From AB-137-C09 sp964645625 (GTDB taxonomy: Bacteria; Pseudomonadota; Zetaproteobacteria; Mariprofundales; Mariprofundaceae), in the NCBI GenBank assembly GCA_964645625.1, contig CAZYAI010000006.1, positions 10,684 to 74,683 on the forward strand: a stretch of 64,000 nt of DNA. Reading direction: 5' to 3'. Shown here piece after piece: positions 37,094-45,177 of this stretch. How positions within the stretch are numbered: the first letter of the stretch is position 1; each line of letters starts with the position of its first letter. Below the pieces are notes generated by a model, which had not been told where the DNA came from, did no database searches, and saw only the letters and a program-made list of their open reading frames with translations. The translations under genes were made by a program, and so were the position numbers.

Positions 37094-38080
37094 TTATGCG
37101 CTGGCTGTTTCACAGGTCATGCGACGAGACGACGGTGTAGCATAAGCTTCCGCCTGCAAACCAAGTTTGTCGAATAACTGCTGGTCGCTGCTTTCATGCT
37201 GGTTTTCGGCAGTAAGCAGCTTTTCACCATAAAAAATCGAATTAGCACCAGCCAAGAAGCACAGTGCTTGGGTCTCTTCGCTCATGCCTTCACGCCCAGC
37301 CGATAAACGCACATAAGAAGATGGCATGGTAATGCGAGAAACAGCAATCGTACGCACAAATTCCAGCATATCAAAATCAGGGGATTCCTCTAGGGGAGTA
37401 CCTTCGATACGCACCAATAAATTGATAGGCACAGATTCAGGGTGGGGATCCATGCGTGCCAATTGTGCTACCAAGCCAGCGCGATGACGACGGCTTTCAC
37501 CCATGCCGACAATACCACCACAACACACATTCATGGCTGCCGAGCGCACATGACGCAAGGTATCCAAACGATCTTGGTACTGACGACTAGAAATAATATC
37601 ACTATAAAACTCAGGATCCGAATCTAAGTTGTGATTGTAATAATCTAAGCCTGCATCTTTTAGCGCGTGCGCTTGTTGTTCGCTCAACATGCCCAACGTA
37701 GCACATGCTTCCATGTCTAAGGATTTGATTTCACTCACCATTTCTAGCACCAAATCAAAAGCACGGCCTTGTGGTTCACGCCATGCTGCACCAATGCAAA
37801 AACGTGTTGCGCCACGTTCCTTGGCAGCACGCGCAGCTTCGACAACAGCATCTTTTGCCATCAACAACTCAGATTTTAATCCTGTATTATACTTCGCACT
37901 TTGTGGGCAATATTTACAATCTTCAGGGCAGCCGCCTGTTTTAATCGACAACAAGGTGGAAAGTTGCACCGTATTGGGGTCAAAATGTTGACGGTGACAT
38001 TGCTGTGCTTGAAATATTAAGTCATTGAACGGCAGTTCAAACAGTGCCTCAATCTCTTCTACGGTCCAGTCAAATCGCAT
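37094..38080 (-). CDS. bioB: biotin synthase
   Basis: BioB is a radical-SAM enzyme that inserts sulfur into dethiobiotin. The 328-residue protein has CPEDCKYCPQSAKYNTG (CxxxCxxC, about residues 54-70) for the [4Fe-4S] cluster. CIGAAWREPQGR and the Arg/Cys pocket (VRLSAGRE) bind the second cluster and substrate. It overlaps the homoserine kinase gene by 11 bases and is the downstream partner. bioF and bioH are far away at 50.5 kb. Confidence 0.97.
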   Translation of the reverse strand: MRFDWTVEEIEALFELPFNDLIFQAQQCHRQHFDPNTVQLSTLLSIKTGGCPEDCKYCPQSAKYNTGLKSELLMAKDAVVEAARAAKERGATRFCIGAAWREPQGRAFDLVLEMVSEIKSLDMEACATLGMLSEQQAHALKDAGLDYYNHNLDSDPEFYSDIISSRQYQDRLDTLRHVRSAAMNVCCGGIVGMGESRRHRAGLVAQLARMDPHPESVPINLLVRIEGTPLEESPDFDMLEFVRTIAVSRITMPSSYVRLSAGREGMSEETQALCFLAGANSIFYGEKLLTAENQHESSDQQLFDKLGLQAEAYATPSSRRMTCETASA

Positions 38081-39080
38081 CGTTCGTTCCTTGTGATGAC
38101 AACAGTGTATGGCGCAACCGATGCACCAACTGGGGTTGTTGGCGATGGTATTGCAATTTAAGGCGGTATTCTTCGGGGTCTAATGTCGTGGTCATTTCAC
38201 CTTCGCGTGGGAAGAAGCTATCGTACAAACGAGAGAGCCAAAAACGCAAAGCTGCCAATGCCAGCAAGTCGGGGAGGGCATCCCATTCTTCATCGTTAAG
38301 CATGCGCTGCGATAAGTAGCCAGCCAGTAACGCTGCTGGGCGTGCTTCATCAACCGCAAGGTGGCTGATGCTTAAAGCATTCAATGCGATGGCAAGATCC
38401 AGAGCATACGGTGCATCATGACCATAATAAAAATCAATCACGCCACTGACCTGGTCACCTGTGAACAAGATATTATCACGAAAGTAATCACCGTGAATCA
38501 AACCTTGGGGAAGGTGCTGGAAGTCACATTGTTGTTGCTGCACAAGTTCAGATTCAAGCTGTTGCGCGACAGTCTCACCGTATTGTTGGTGTACGCCATC
38601 GGCGACATCTTCGGCATGCGCTTGCAACCAATCCTTACCACTCGGACTGGCGCGGTGGTGGGTAAAATCGCTACCTGCTAGGTGTAACTGTGCAAGAGCA
38701 ACGCCCGCGCTATGAAGCTGTGCCAAATTCAAATCAGGCAGCACTTCACCAGCAATACAAGAAACAATGCAGCCGTAATGCGCCGTGCCATCGGCATCAA
38801 CAAAAGTCAGCAGCGTCGTGCCGTCGTGTCGTTGTTGAACAGCGGGGCAAGCAAAGCCTTTGCTCGATAGATGTTGCATCAAATCCATGAAGTAGGGGAG
38901 TTCATCAACCGACATACGTTCAAACAGGGTTAGGACATAACGTCCCGTACTGGTGTTGACGAAGAAGTTGCTGTTTTCAATTCCTGCCGAGATGCCACTG
39001 AAGCTGTCCAGCGTTCCCAGCGAATATTCAGTCAAAATGGCGGAAATATCATTTTGATCAAGTTGCGTATAAACTGACAT
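38070..39080 (-). CDS. thrB: homoserine kinase, ThrB type II (aminoglycoside phosphotransferase fold)
   Basis: The enzyme phosphorylates homoserine in threonine synthesis. ATG 39080 gives 336 residues (MSVYTQLDQND...). The Brenner motif HGDYFRDNILF provides the catalytic Asp and Asn, and DFYYGHDAPYALDLAI the metal-binding Asp. Overall similarity is to type II homoserine kinases of proteobacteria and not to the GHMP type of E. coli. A second ATG at 39092 would add four residues. A clustered DnaA-box region lies about 250 bases upstream. Confidence 0.87.
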   Translation of the reverse strand: MSVYTQLDQNDISAILTEYSLGTLDSFSGISAGIENSNFFVNTSTGRYVLTLFERMSVDELPYFMDLMQHLSSKGFACPAVQQRHDGTTLLTFVDADGTAHYGCIVSCIAGEVLPDLNLAQLHSAGVALAQLHLAGSDFTHHRASPSGKDWLQAHAEDVADGVHQQYGETVAQQLESELVQQQQCDFQHLPQGLIHGDYFRDNILFTGDQVSGVIDFYYGHDAPYALDLAIALNALSISHLAVDEARPAALLAGYLSQRMLNDEEWDALPDLLALAALRFWLSRLYDSFFPREGEMTTTLDPEEYRLKLQYHRQQPQLVHRLRHTLLSSQGTNDAI

Positions 39081-39411
39081 GGCGCGAATCATGCTTGATT
39101 CTGGCTATAGGTTCAATTTTCAAAAAGCAGGGGTTTTATGACGGTGTGCGTCATTGGATTAAAACTTTACATAATATTCATTATGCGAAACGTATAATGG
39201 GTACTAGAGAACGCTGCACAAGTCGTAAGCGGTCTTCATGTCAAGCGAATAATGCCTGCCTAATTTTTAGGCGCACTGTCAGGGATTATCATTATCGCAA
39301 TCAGGGCAAGGCTTAAGCCAGCTTATGCACATGGTTTTCCACAGCTTCATCCACAACCGCTGTGAACTAATCCACAGCGGTTGATGGTGCAGAGCCAGGC
39401 AAGTTTTCGCT
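39081..39411. other. gap of about 330 bases upstream of thrB
   Basis: No gene was found. The part next to thrB is AT-rich (for instance ACATAATATTCATTATGCG at 39170-39190), and a short hairpin GCCTAA-TTT-TTAGGC lies at 39258-39272. The far end holds the DnaA-box-like cluster. The thrB promoter must be in here, but I could not choose one. Confidence 0.5.
39323..39383 (+). promoter_or_regulatory. cluster of DnaA-box-like sites with inverted repeat
   Basis: Four same-direction nonamers occur: TTATGCACA at 39323 (perfect to TTATNCACA), TTTTCCACA at 39335, TCATCCACA at 39347 and TAATCCACA at 39368 (one mismatch each to TTATCCACA). Start-to-start spacings are 12, 12 and 21 bases, close to one, one and two helix turns. 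An inverted repeat CAACCGCTGTG (39354-39364) / CACAGCGGTTG (39373-39383) overlaps the last sites. Function is not established; it could be a DnaA-titration or origin-like site. Confidence 0.5.
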
Positions 39412-40428
39412 CTACCCTTCTGTACGCGCTGTTTCTTCTTTTAAAACATCCTGACGGTACAAGGCATTCATACGCCTAATCAGTTGCGGTAGTACATTCA
39501 TATGGTGTGCTTGTAGGTGCATACACAGTGCTGGCAATGTTTCATTGTGATTGTTATTGTCGCTAGGGATTTCTTCGGCAGAAAATTGTTCAATATGCCC
39601 TTGGCTTAGTGCATCAGAAAATTCAGCATTAAGGCGCGACAACGCCGCAGCAGACAATGGCTTAAGTATACGCAGCATGACCATTTCATTGAGGTAGGCA
39701 AAGCTATCGTAGTTCAAATAAAAATCGCGAATGTGGCTGTGTGCTGCTGCTACTGAATCGGTATGGAAAAGAAAATGATGGTCTTCGCTGGAAATAAGTC
39801 CATCATCGGTCAAACGACGAATCCAAGAGCCGATGAAGGGTCCCCAATAATCATCACCTGGTGCTTCAAGTAAAACCACAGGCAGCGGTGGATTACGTCC
39901 TGTTTGCAACAGGGTTAATGTTTCAAATGCCTCATCCAAGGTGCCAAAACCACCTGCACAAAGCACCACAGCATGACTTTCTCGTAGAAAAAACAATTTG
40001 CGCGTAAAAAAGTATTTGCAGTAAAAGTGGCGCGGTGAACCATCAACAATAGGATTAGGTCTTTGTTCCATCGGTAGGTTGATGTTGATGCCAAATGAAT
40101 CGAGAAAGCCTGCACCTTCGTTAGCCGCGTGCATGATACCGCCACCGCCACCCGTTATAATCATAAAGCCATCACGCGCCAATACATGGGCGCAATTCCG
40201 CGCTTGAATATAACGAGGGTCATGAGGTGACGTTCTAGCAGAGCCAAAAAATGTAACTTTCTTGCGCGCTTTGTAAGGGCGGAATATCTCTAAACCGACA
40301 TGAATTTCATGCAATACCGCTGTTAATAAGTGGACATCGGAATTAATCAATTCCGATGCCATAACTGCATCAAAAGCATGCTGCAACTGCGTTTTACTGT
40401 GTGTTACGTCATGATCTTGATTACTCAT
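39412..40428 (-). CDS. LOG family protein (lysine-decarboxylase-like fold)
   Basis: The 338-residue protein contains the LOG motifs ITGGGGGIMHAANEGA and CAGGFGTLDEAFETLTL within a Rossmann-like fold. LOG proteins are nucleoside 5'-monophosphate phosphoribohydrolases; some bacterial homologues degrade nucleotides such as AMP. The C-terminal extension (residues about 250-338) is unlike the short plant form. It overlaps the upstream OmpA-like gene by four bases (ATGA), so its transcription comes from the nadA side. Confidence 0.85.
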   Translation of the reverse strand: MSNQDHDVTHSKTQLQHAFDAVMASELINSDVHLLTAVLHEIHVGLEIFRPYKARKKVTFFGSARTSPHDPRYIQARNCAHVLARDGFMIITGGGGGIMHAANEGAGFLDSFGININLPMEQRPNPIVDGSPRHFYCKYFFTRKLFFLRESHAVVLCAGGFGTLDEAFETLTLLQTGRNPPLPVVLLEAPGDDYWGPFIGSWIRRLTDDGLISSEDHHFLFHTDSVAAAHSHIRDFYLNYDSFAYLNEMVMLRILKPLSAAALSRLNAEFSDALSQGHIEQFSAEEIPSDNNNHNETLPALCMHLQAHHMNVLPQLIRRMNALYRQDVLKEETARTEG

Positions 40429-41945
40429 TCTTGTGTTGAGTTATCGTCTACAGCGACTGGAGCTTCGATAACAATATCAATACGGCGGTTCATGTCTCTT
40501 CCACGCGCAAACTCATTGCTGGCAATGGGTTGAATTTCGCCGTAACCGAAGGCTTTGAGCCTTTCTTTGTTAATCCCCGATGAGATAAGGAAGTCCATCA
40601 CCGCTTCAGCACGCTTTAATGATAAGGTTTGATTTTCTTTCACGTCACCCTGATTATCGGTATGACCGTTAATACTAACCAAACGATCATCATAGAGTAC
40701 TAAAGCCTCTTTAACACGGCTTAAAAATTCAAAGTGTTGCGAGTCCAACTCAATCTTACCTGGGGCAAATTTTAACTTGGTCAAGCGCAACAACAAAGAG
40801 CCATCCATATTGCTGTGAATTTCTACTTCACCATTCTCGAACAATTGTTGCACGCTCTTTTTGCGCTTATCTTCATAGGTTACGCGTTCTAACTTAGCAC
40901 GGAAGGCATCTTTGAGTGTTGCCAACTGTTCCACGCAAGCACTTTGTTGCTCAGTCATAAGTTTTTCAACAGCTGTTGCTTGCTGTCGCTCAGCATCGCT
41001 TCTAATTTTCGCTACTTGTGTTGTACAGGATTTTTTCTCCGCCGCTAGGCTGTTTTTTAAGCTGTTCACACGATCCAACAACACAGCCATGCTATAATCT
41101 GCTGTGGGCGTATTTAAATCCATACCAAGAGCCGTTGCTAAGTCTTGACGTTGACGACGCGCCGAGAGTAATAGCTCTTCATGACTACCACTTTGCTTGC
41201 GCCACTCTTTCACCTGTAATGAAACCTCTACCGCCTGCTGTGCCAAGGTGATGGATAAGGCAGGATGCAAGGGAACTTGCGCAGCAATACCATCGGCATA
41301 GCGTTTTAATGCTGCATAAGCATTTTTAGCGTCACCATAAATGACTGGCGTGTAACTTTTAGCATTTTTATTCGCTGCACTTTTAAGGGCTTGCTCTGTC
41401 TTTTGTAATAACACAGGAATTGCAGCATTGATCGCATTGGTAAACGCTGCTCGTGCTGTACCAGCGCGTTGTTGACTGATGTTGAGCTTTCCTGATCCAG
41501 CAGCCTTAAATACTTCACGTACTGCTTGGTCACCTTTACCCAACCATACAGGAATTTGCTCGGCAGCATCAGAATCACGTGACTTTACATAGCTTGCTGC
41601 TTCTTTGGCCGCAGCTTGAAGTTGCAATAAATTAGAAAATTTATTCATAATAAAACGTGCATTACCATACGCTTCATCAATAGCGGTACTGGCATGATTT
41701 AACGCTGATTGCTCTGCTACGGTATCGCCGCGATCAGCAGCTAGCATGGCAGCACCAAGGTAGGCGCGCACCTTCTCAATCGCTTTAGGGACAAAGTCCG
41801 CCTCGGGACTGTGCTGCAATTGTTCGAGTTGTTGTTCTATCGCTTGACGGCTTTCTGTGGCCTGCCCCTGCCATGGTGCAGCAATACAGAATAATCCAAA
41901 CATCAGTGGCAACAGTCCACGCACGGTAAAATAACGATTAGCCAA
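40425..41945 (-). CDS. OmpA-family outer-membrane or periplasmic protein with long coiled coil
   Basis: The 506-residue protein has a signal peptide (residues 1-29, ending GQA). A long helical and coiled-coil region follows (residues about 30-360, Ala/Gln/Lys-rich). The C-terminal OmpA/MotB peptidoglycan-binding domain contains FAPGKIELDSQHFEFL, VSINGHTDNQGD, LSLKRAEAVMDFLI and GRDMNRRIDIVI. The binding Asp and Arg are present. The DUF4398-like N-terminal part resembles other OmpA fusions. The start is probably TTG 41945 within the last codons of nadA. It probably tethers the envelope to the cell wall. Confidence 0.8.
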   Translation of the reverse strand: MANRYFTVRGLLPLMFGLFCIAAPWQGQATESRQAIEQQLEQLQHSPEADFVPKAIEKVRAYLGAAMLAADRGDTVAEQSALNHASTAIDEAYGNARFIMNKFSNLLQLQAAAKEAASYVKSRDSDAAEQIPVWLGKGDQAVREVFKAAGSGKLNISQQRAGTARAAFTNAINAAIPVLLQKTEQALKSAANKNAKSYTPVIYGDAKNAYAALKRYADGIAAQVPLHPALSITLAQQAVEVSLQVKEWRKQSGSHEELLLSARRQRQDLATALGMDLNTPTADYSMAVLLDRVNSLKNSLAAEKKSCTTQVAKIRSDAERQQATAVEKLMTEQQSACVEQLATLKDAFRAKLERVTYEDKRKKSVQQLFENGEVEIHSNMDGSLLLRLTKLKFAPGKIELDSQHFEFLSRVKEALVLYDDRLVSINGHTDNQGDVKENQTLSLKRAEAVMDFLISSGINKERLKAFGYGEIQPIASNEFARGRDMNRRIDIVIEAPVAVDDNSTQE

Positions 41946-43014
41946 GGTCTAACATCCTTTGAAGTGAAGTTTTTGCCCGCGCTTTTTGCGCTGAAGGCAC
42001 GATAATCTGGTTACCTTGTTGACCATCGGCAATGGCTTGAAGGCTGGCGAACAAGTGTTGAGGGTCGGTGCGGAACATGGTTGAGCACATACAGACCATC
42101 GGCGACAAAAAATAGACGGCGTGTTCAGGGTGTAAAATACGCAGTCGGTTTACCAAGTTCAATTCTGTAGCAATGGCAAAGTGTTGTGGCTCTGTTGCAG
42201 TTTCTACGTGTTTGATGATTGCTTCGGTAGAGCCGACAAAATCCGCTGTTTCACACACCTCGCGAGAACATTCTGGATGTGCTAAAATCTGAATACCTGG
42301 GTGTTGTTGGCGCATGGTAGCAGCATGGCTGGCTTGGAACATTTGGTGTACCGAGCAAAAGCCCTTCCATAAAATCAACTTTGCACGATGAATCGCCGCT
42401 TCGCTATGACCACCAAGCGGCAGTGCAGGGTCCCAAATAATCATCGCTTCATCAGCAACACCCATACGTACAGCGGTATTTTCCCCTAAATGTTGATCTG
42501 GGAAGAACAGAATTTTATCACGTTCATCCCATGCCCAACGCATAATACGTTCGGCATTGGATGAGGTGCAAACAATGCCACCATGTTCACCGCAGAAAGC
42601 TTTGAGTGCAGCCGTTGAATTAATGTAAGTAACAGGCGTAACCATCGCATCGGCTGGCAACACGCTGTTAAGCTCCTGCCAGCAACGACTGACTTGCACA
42701 TCATTCGCCATATCGGCCATAGAGCAACCCGCAGCAGGGTCGGGTAAAACAACCTTTTGCTCATCGCTGGTTAAAATATCCGCTGTTTCAGCCATGAAGT
42801 GAACACCGCAAAAAATAATGTTTTGAGCATCCGTAGCCGCCGCTTGCTGCGCTAATTTAAGCGAATCGCCTGTAATATCGGCAAAGCGGATTACCTCTTC
42901 GCGTTGGTAATGGTGACCTAAAATCAGTACTTGATCGCCAAGTTCCTGTTTAAGCCGTGTGATTCCTTGTAGCAAAAGGTCTTCGGGTTGATCATATAAG
43001 GCATCAAGTGTCAT
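41938..43014 (-). CDS. nadA: quinolinate synthase A
   Basis: NadA condenses iminoaspartate with dihydroxyacetone phosphate to quinolinate for NAD. The 358-residue enzyme shows LGHHYQREEV and the three Fe-S ligand regions: IIFCGVHFMAETADIL, GGIVCTSSNAE and HPECSREVC. ATG 43014 has AAGG nine bases upstream and gives the usual length. The frame is open upstream through a repeat copy, which is not part of the protein. Its 3' end overlaps the OmpA-like gene by eight bases. nadB and nadC are not in the window. Confidence 0.95.
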   Translation of the reverse strand: MTLDALYDQPEDLLLQGITRLKQELGDQVLILGHHYQREEVIRFADITGDSLKLAQQAAATDAQNIIFCGVHFMAETADILTSDEQKVVLPDPAAGCSMADMANDVQVSRCWQELNSVLPADAMVTPVTYINSTAALKAFCGEHGGIVCTSSNAERIMRWAWDERDKILFFPDQHLGENTAVRMGVADEAMIIWDPALPLGGHSEAAIHRAKLILWKGFCSVHQMFQASHAATMRQQHPGIQILAHPECSREVCETADFVGSTEAIIKHVETATEPQHFAIATELNLVNRLRILHPEHAVYFLSPMVCMCSTMFRTDPQHLFASLQAIADGQQGNQIIVPSAQKARAKTSLQRMLDLG

Positions 43015-43046
43015 AGTTGCTTTGCCTTGCTGAAAAAACAACATGT

Positions 43047-43090
43047 CAAAACGCCATGCCCGTTTATTGTGTGGGTCACATGTTCCATGT
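43047..43090 (-). repeat. half copy of palindromic repeat family A
   Basis: Only one arm, CAAAACGCCATGCCCGTT (43047-43064), and the adjoining TATTGTGTGGGTCACATGTT are present. The other arm and core are missing. It lies in the leader of nadA, so its loss could have left the nadA promoter undisturbed. Confidence 0.5.
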
Positions 43091-43171
43091 GAGAGGGAAA
43101 ATGAGCTATCATAGGGCAAGTGTGTAATCCATCAGGGCTTTGTCAACATGCAGTTTCCAGTTTTGCGCCCA

Positions 43172-43201
43172 TTCTCTGGATTGCGGATCAAGTCCATAAT
43201 G
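43172..43201. repeat. short intergenic repeat related to 4257-4405
   Basis: This stretch has CTCTGGATTGCGGATCAAGT then CCATAATGGCG, nearly the same as the unit at 4272. It lies between nadA and the Crp-family gene and is non-coding. Confidence 0.5.
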
Positions 43202-43217
43202 GCGCGCGTGACATCGG

Positions 43218-43910
43218 TTAAATAGAAAACAGTAAATCTTCTAATGCATCAATATCAATACGCACTTCCGTCGTGCCTGTGATGGATTGAATGACACCAT
43301 CTTTTTTTAGGGCACTTACAGCCCGAGAGATCGTTTCTCGACTGGTGGAGAGTTGGTCAGCAATCAATTGATGGGTTGGCAATTTGAGTTGCACAAAATG
43401 ATCGCCAGGTGTGCGTCCCATGCATGAACACAAGTCGTTTAAATAATGGTACAAACGGTGTGGTACATCCAAAGTACTGATACGTTCTAAAAGCAAGTTG
43501 GTTTTACGGAAGCGACCAGCCAACTCCAACAGTAATTTAAGCGACATTTGCGGTTGTTGCAGCAATAGCTTTTCAAAGTCGCTACGGCGAATTTGAGCCA
43601 GCGTGCTTTTTTGTAAGGTTGTTACCGTTGCTGAGCGGGGTTGCTTGTCTAATAATGATAGTTCACCAAAAAAAGAACCTGCTGGCATGAGTGATAAAAT
43701 CACCTCTCGACCATCCATCGCGTAATATGATATTTTAACTTGCCCAGCAAGAATCACAAACAAGGAGTTGGAGCTATCGCCCTCTTGTACAATCACGCTT
43801 TTGGCGGGGTATTGGTGTGAGGATGCAAGATCGACCACAGCACTAAGCTCTTGTTGGTCTAAATCCGAAAAAAGAGGAATCTTATGAAAGATAGATTGCA
43901 TGTTGTTCAC
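43218..43910 (-). CDS. Crp/Fnr family transcription regulator
   Basis: The 230-residue protein has an N-terminal cyclic-nucleotide-binding barrel with FFGELSLLDKQPRSATV (residues about 78-94), which retains the Gly-Glu and Arg-Ser of the phosphate cassette. A C-terminal winged helix QLIADQLSTSRETISRAVSA (residues about 175-200) follows. There is no N-terminal Cys cluster, so it is not a Fnr-type oxygen sensor. The start is GTG 43910, which overlaps the stop of the DUF190 gene (GTGA); ATG 43901 is an alternative. It may bind the palindromes at 44462 or 44506 (inference). Confidence 0.88.
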   Translation of the reverse strand: MNNMQSIFHKIPLFSDLDQQELSAVVDLASSHQYPAKSVIVQEGDSSNSLFVILAGQVKISYYAMDGREVILSLMPAGSFFGELSLLDKQPRSATVTTLQKSTLAQIRRSDFEKLLLQQPQMSLKLLLELAGRFRKTNLLLERISTLDVPHRLYHYLNDLCSCMGRTPGDHFVQLKLPTHQLIADQLSTSRETISRAVSALKKDGVIQSITGTTEVRIDIDALEDLLFSI

Positions 43911-44230
43911 GTTTCTCCAGTGGTGAATGTTGCTTGTTCAGCTAAAGGTAAGTTTACAGGCCAAGTGGCAACCAAAAAGTTTTTAATGTGAGGTGTAAGA
44001 AAAACCAACGCTTTCTCCATCTGCGCTGTCTCATCAATGATTTCAACCATGAGCGGTAATTGATGTGCTAAACCGATAAAACCTGCTGAATGCACACCAT
44101 GACTACCCAAACCCTCAATGCCGCGCAGTACACTCACACCACGTACGCCTGCTTGCTGACACAGTGTAATTAGCCCTGTTAAAGCAGGTTGCCCATTAAC
44201 GCTATCTGATTCGGATAGGTAAATCCTCAT
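43907..44230 (-). CDS. DUF190 PII-like protein
   Basis: The 107-residue product starts MRIYLSESDSVNGQPALTGL and continues GVRGVSVLRGIEGLGSHGVH and LPLMVEIIDE. This is the DUF190 pattern, a PII-like fold of unknown ligand. GAAGG lies seven bases before ATG 44230. The gene is co-translated with the Crp-family gene and divergent from the cytochrome gene. In other genomes DUF190 often sits by the CrcB fluoride channel, but no crcB is visible here. Confidence 0.85.
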   Translation of the reverse strand: MRIYLSESDSVNGQPALTGLITLCQQAGVRGVSVLRGIEGLGSHGVHSAGFIGLAHQLPLMVEIIDETAQMEKALVFLTPHIKNFLVATWPVNLPLAEQATFTTGET

Positions 44231-44461
44231 ACAAAGACCTTCCACTCCCCTACCCCCTTGTTTCTGCCAAGTATCACATCGGCGTTATTAAAACGGTTTT
44301 AATCCCTTGGTGCAAGTGTTTGTGAAAAAAAGATGAACAAAGGTGTTATCAGTGATTGAAGGGAACACGCTGCCACATGAATATCAATACTTAAAGTCTT
44401 TAATATTGACCCAAAGTACTAATTTAACACAACTTTTAGCTGTTGCCGCAATGCACCATAA

Positions 44462-44480
44462 TATATGATTGAATCATATA
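44462..44480. promoter_or_regulatory. perfect 19-bp palindrome, candidate operator
   Basis: TATATGATTGAATCATATA is an exact inverted repeat with a single central G. The half sites TGAT and ATCA resemble Fnr/Crp-family sites but are three bases apart, not four. It lies 126 bases before the cytochrome start codon. Confidence 0.6.
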
Positions 44481-44505
44481 CTCAAAACAACATACACCTT
44501 TGCTA

Positions 44506-44520
44506 GGGTAAAATTTACCC
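44506..44520. promoter_or_regulatory. perfect 15-bp palindrome, candidate operator
   Basis: GGGTAAAATTTACCC is an exact inverted repeat around a central A, 86 bases before the cytochrome start. The GGGTAAAAT sequence recurs at 45179 upstream of nrdA. Confidence 0.5.
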
Positions 44521-44605
44521 CTTATCAGCTTGCCTTTGAGCACTATAGTTTGTCCTCAGATGGCTCGTTATCGAACCGTCACCTTACTAAAGGAGATTGA
44601 TAGAT

Positions 44606-44923
44606 ATGAAAAAAACTTTGATTGTTGCTGCTGCTTTGATGATTGGTTCTTTTGCTACGACTGCAAGTGCTAAGCCTTTTTGTGCGACTTGCCACGCTGG
44701 TCACAAAGATAAAGTAGGTCCCGCTTTTGAAAAAGTAGTGGCTGCTTATGGTTCTGTTGACGCTGTGTTTGAATTCTTGAACTCTGATGCTGCATTGGAG
44801 CCTAAAGTTGCTGATTTCGCTGGTAAAGCAGCAATCATGAAAGGTCAGCTGAAAAAATACCGCAAGTTGAACGACGAAAAGAAAGCAGAAGTTCGCGCTT
44901 GGGTTGAAGAACAGCTTAAATAA
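44606..44923 (+). CDS. small periplasmic monoheme cytochrome c
   Basis: The 105-residue protein has a signal peptide (residues 1-23, MKKTLIVAAALMIGSFATTA SA) followed by the heme-attachment motif CATCH (residues 26-30; KPFCATCHAGHKDKVGP). The Met of AIMKGQL is the likely axial ligand, and a C-terminal helix EKKAEVRAWVEEQL completes a class I cytochrome c. It would carry electrons in the periplasm. AAAGGAG precedes ATG 44606, and a Rho-independent terminator follows, so it is a single-gene transcript under the divergent control region. Confidence 0.93.
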   Translation: MKKTLIVAAALMIGSFATTASAKPFCATCHAGHKDKVGPAFEKVVAAYGSVDAVFEFLNSDAALEPKVADFAGKAAIMKGQLKKYRKLNDEKKAEVRAWVEEQLK

Positions 44924-44974
44924 TAACGCTGCACACACCGTGTAACGTTGCGCGTGTGAACGCGCTTGATCTGT

Positions 44975-45015
44975 AAAAAAAGGCTGCCTGTTTATGTGAC
45001 AGGCGGCCTTTTTTT
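44975..45015 (+). terminator. Rho-independent terminator after cytochrome c
   Basis: A run of A residues, the stem AGGCTGCCTG (44981-44990) / CAGGCGGCCT (45000-45009) with one G-T-type mismatch, and a run of seven T residues form a textbook intrinsic terminator about 55 bases after the stop. Confidence 0.9.
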
Positions 45016-45028
45016 GTGCTACCCGAAC

Positions 45029-45150
45029 TGCCCTTTTAAGACGGGCGCATGTACACCACAATACCATGATGCAACTTTTTTGTTGGGTTTCGTGCCTCAA
45101 CCCAACCTACTGTAACACGCATATTCATATTGCTTTTACTCCATCACGTC
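45029..45150. repeat. palindromic repeat family B, copy 1
   Basis: It contains GACGGGCGCATGTACACCAC, the hairpin TTGGGTTTCGTGCCTCAACC and TATTGCTTTTACTCC, matching the element at 49316-49452 over about 100 bases. The terminal inverted repeats are worn away here (only TTTTAAGACGGG remains on the left). Confidence 0.65.
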
Positions 45151-45177
45151 AATTAGCTAATCCACCCTAAATCAAAT

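Larger units (their letters stand above)
44231..44605. promoter_or_regulatory. divergent control region between DUF190-crp and cytochrome c
   Basis: No gene was found. Two perfect odd palindromes were found: TATATGATTGAATCATATA (44462-44480, 9+1+9) and GGGTAAAATTTACCC (44506-44520, 7+1+7). The cytochrome ribosome site AAAGGAG lies at 44589-44595. Individual -10/-35 elements could not be picked with confidence. Confidence 0.6.

Noticed and set aside
39323..39383. Declaring the DnaA-box cluster to be oriC
   Set aside because: No dnaA, mnmG or other typical origin neighbours are present, genes on both sides run in the same direction, and GC skew could not be computed here.
43015..43119. 35 extra N-terminal residues for NadA
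   Set aside because: That stretch is translated repeat family A sequence, and the internal ATG at 43014 has a ribosome site and gives the normal family length.
44462..44480. Calling the 19-bp palindrome a canonical Fnr box
   Set aside because: The TGAT and ATCA halves are separated by three bases, not four, and the nearby Crp-like protein has no Fnr Cys cluster, so it was left as an unnamed operator.
44579..45100. 173-residue minus-strand frame opposite the cytochrome c gene
   Set aside because: It overlaps a clear cytochrome with a ribosome site and terminator, and has no recognisable protein features.
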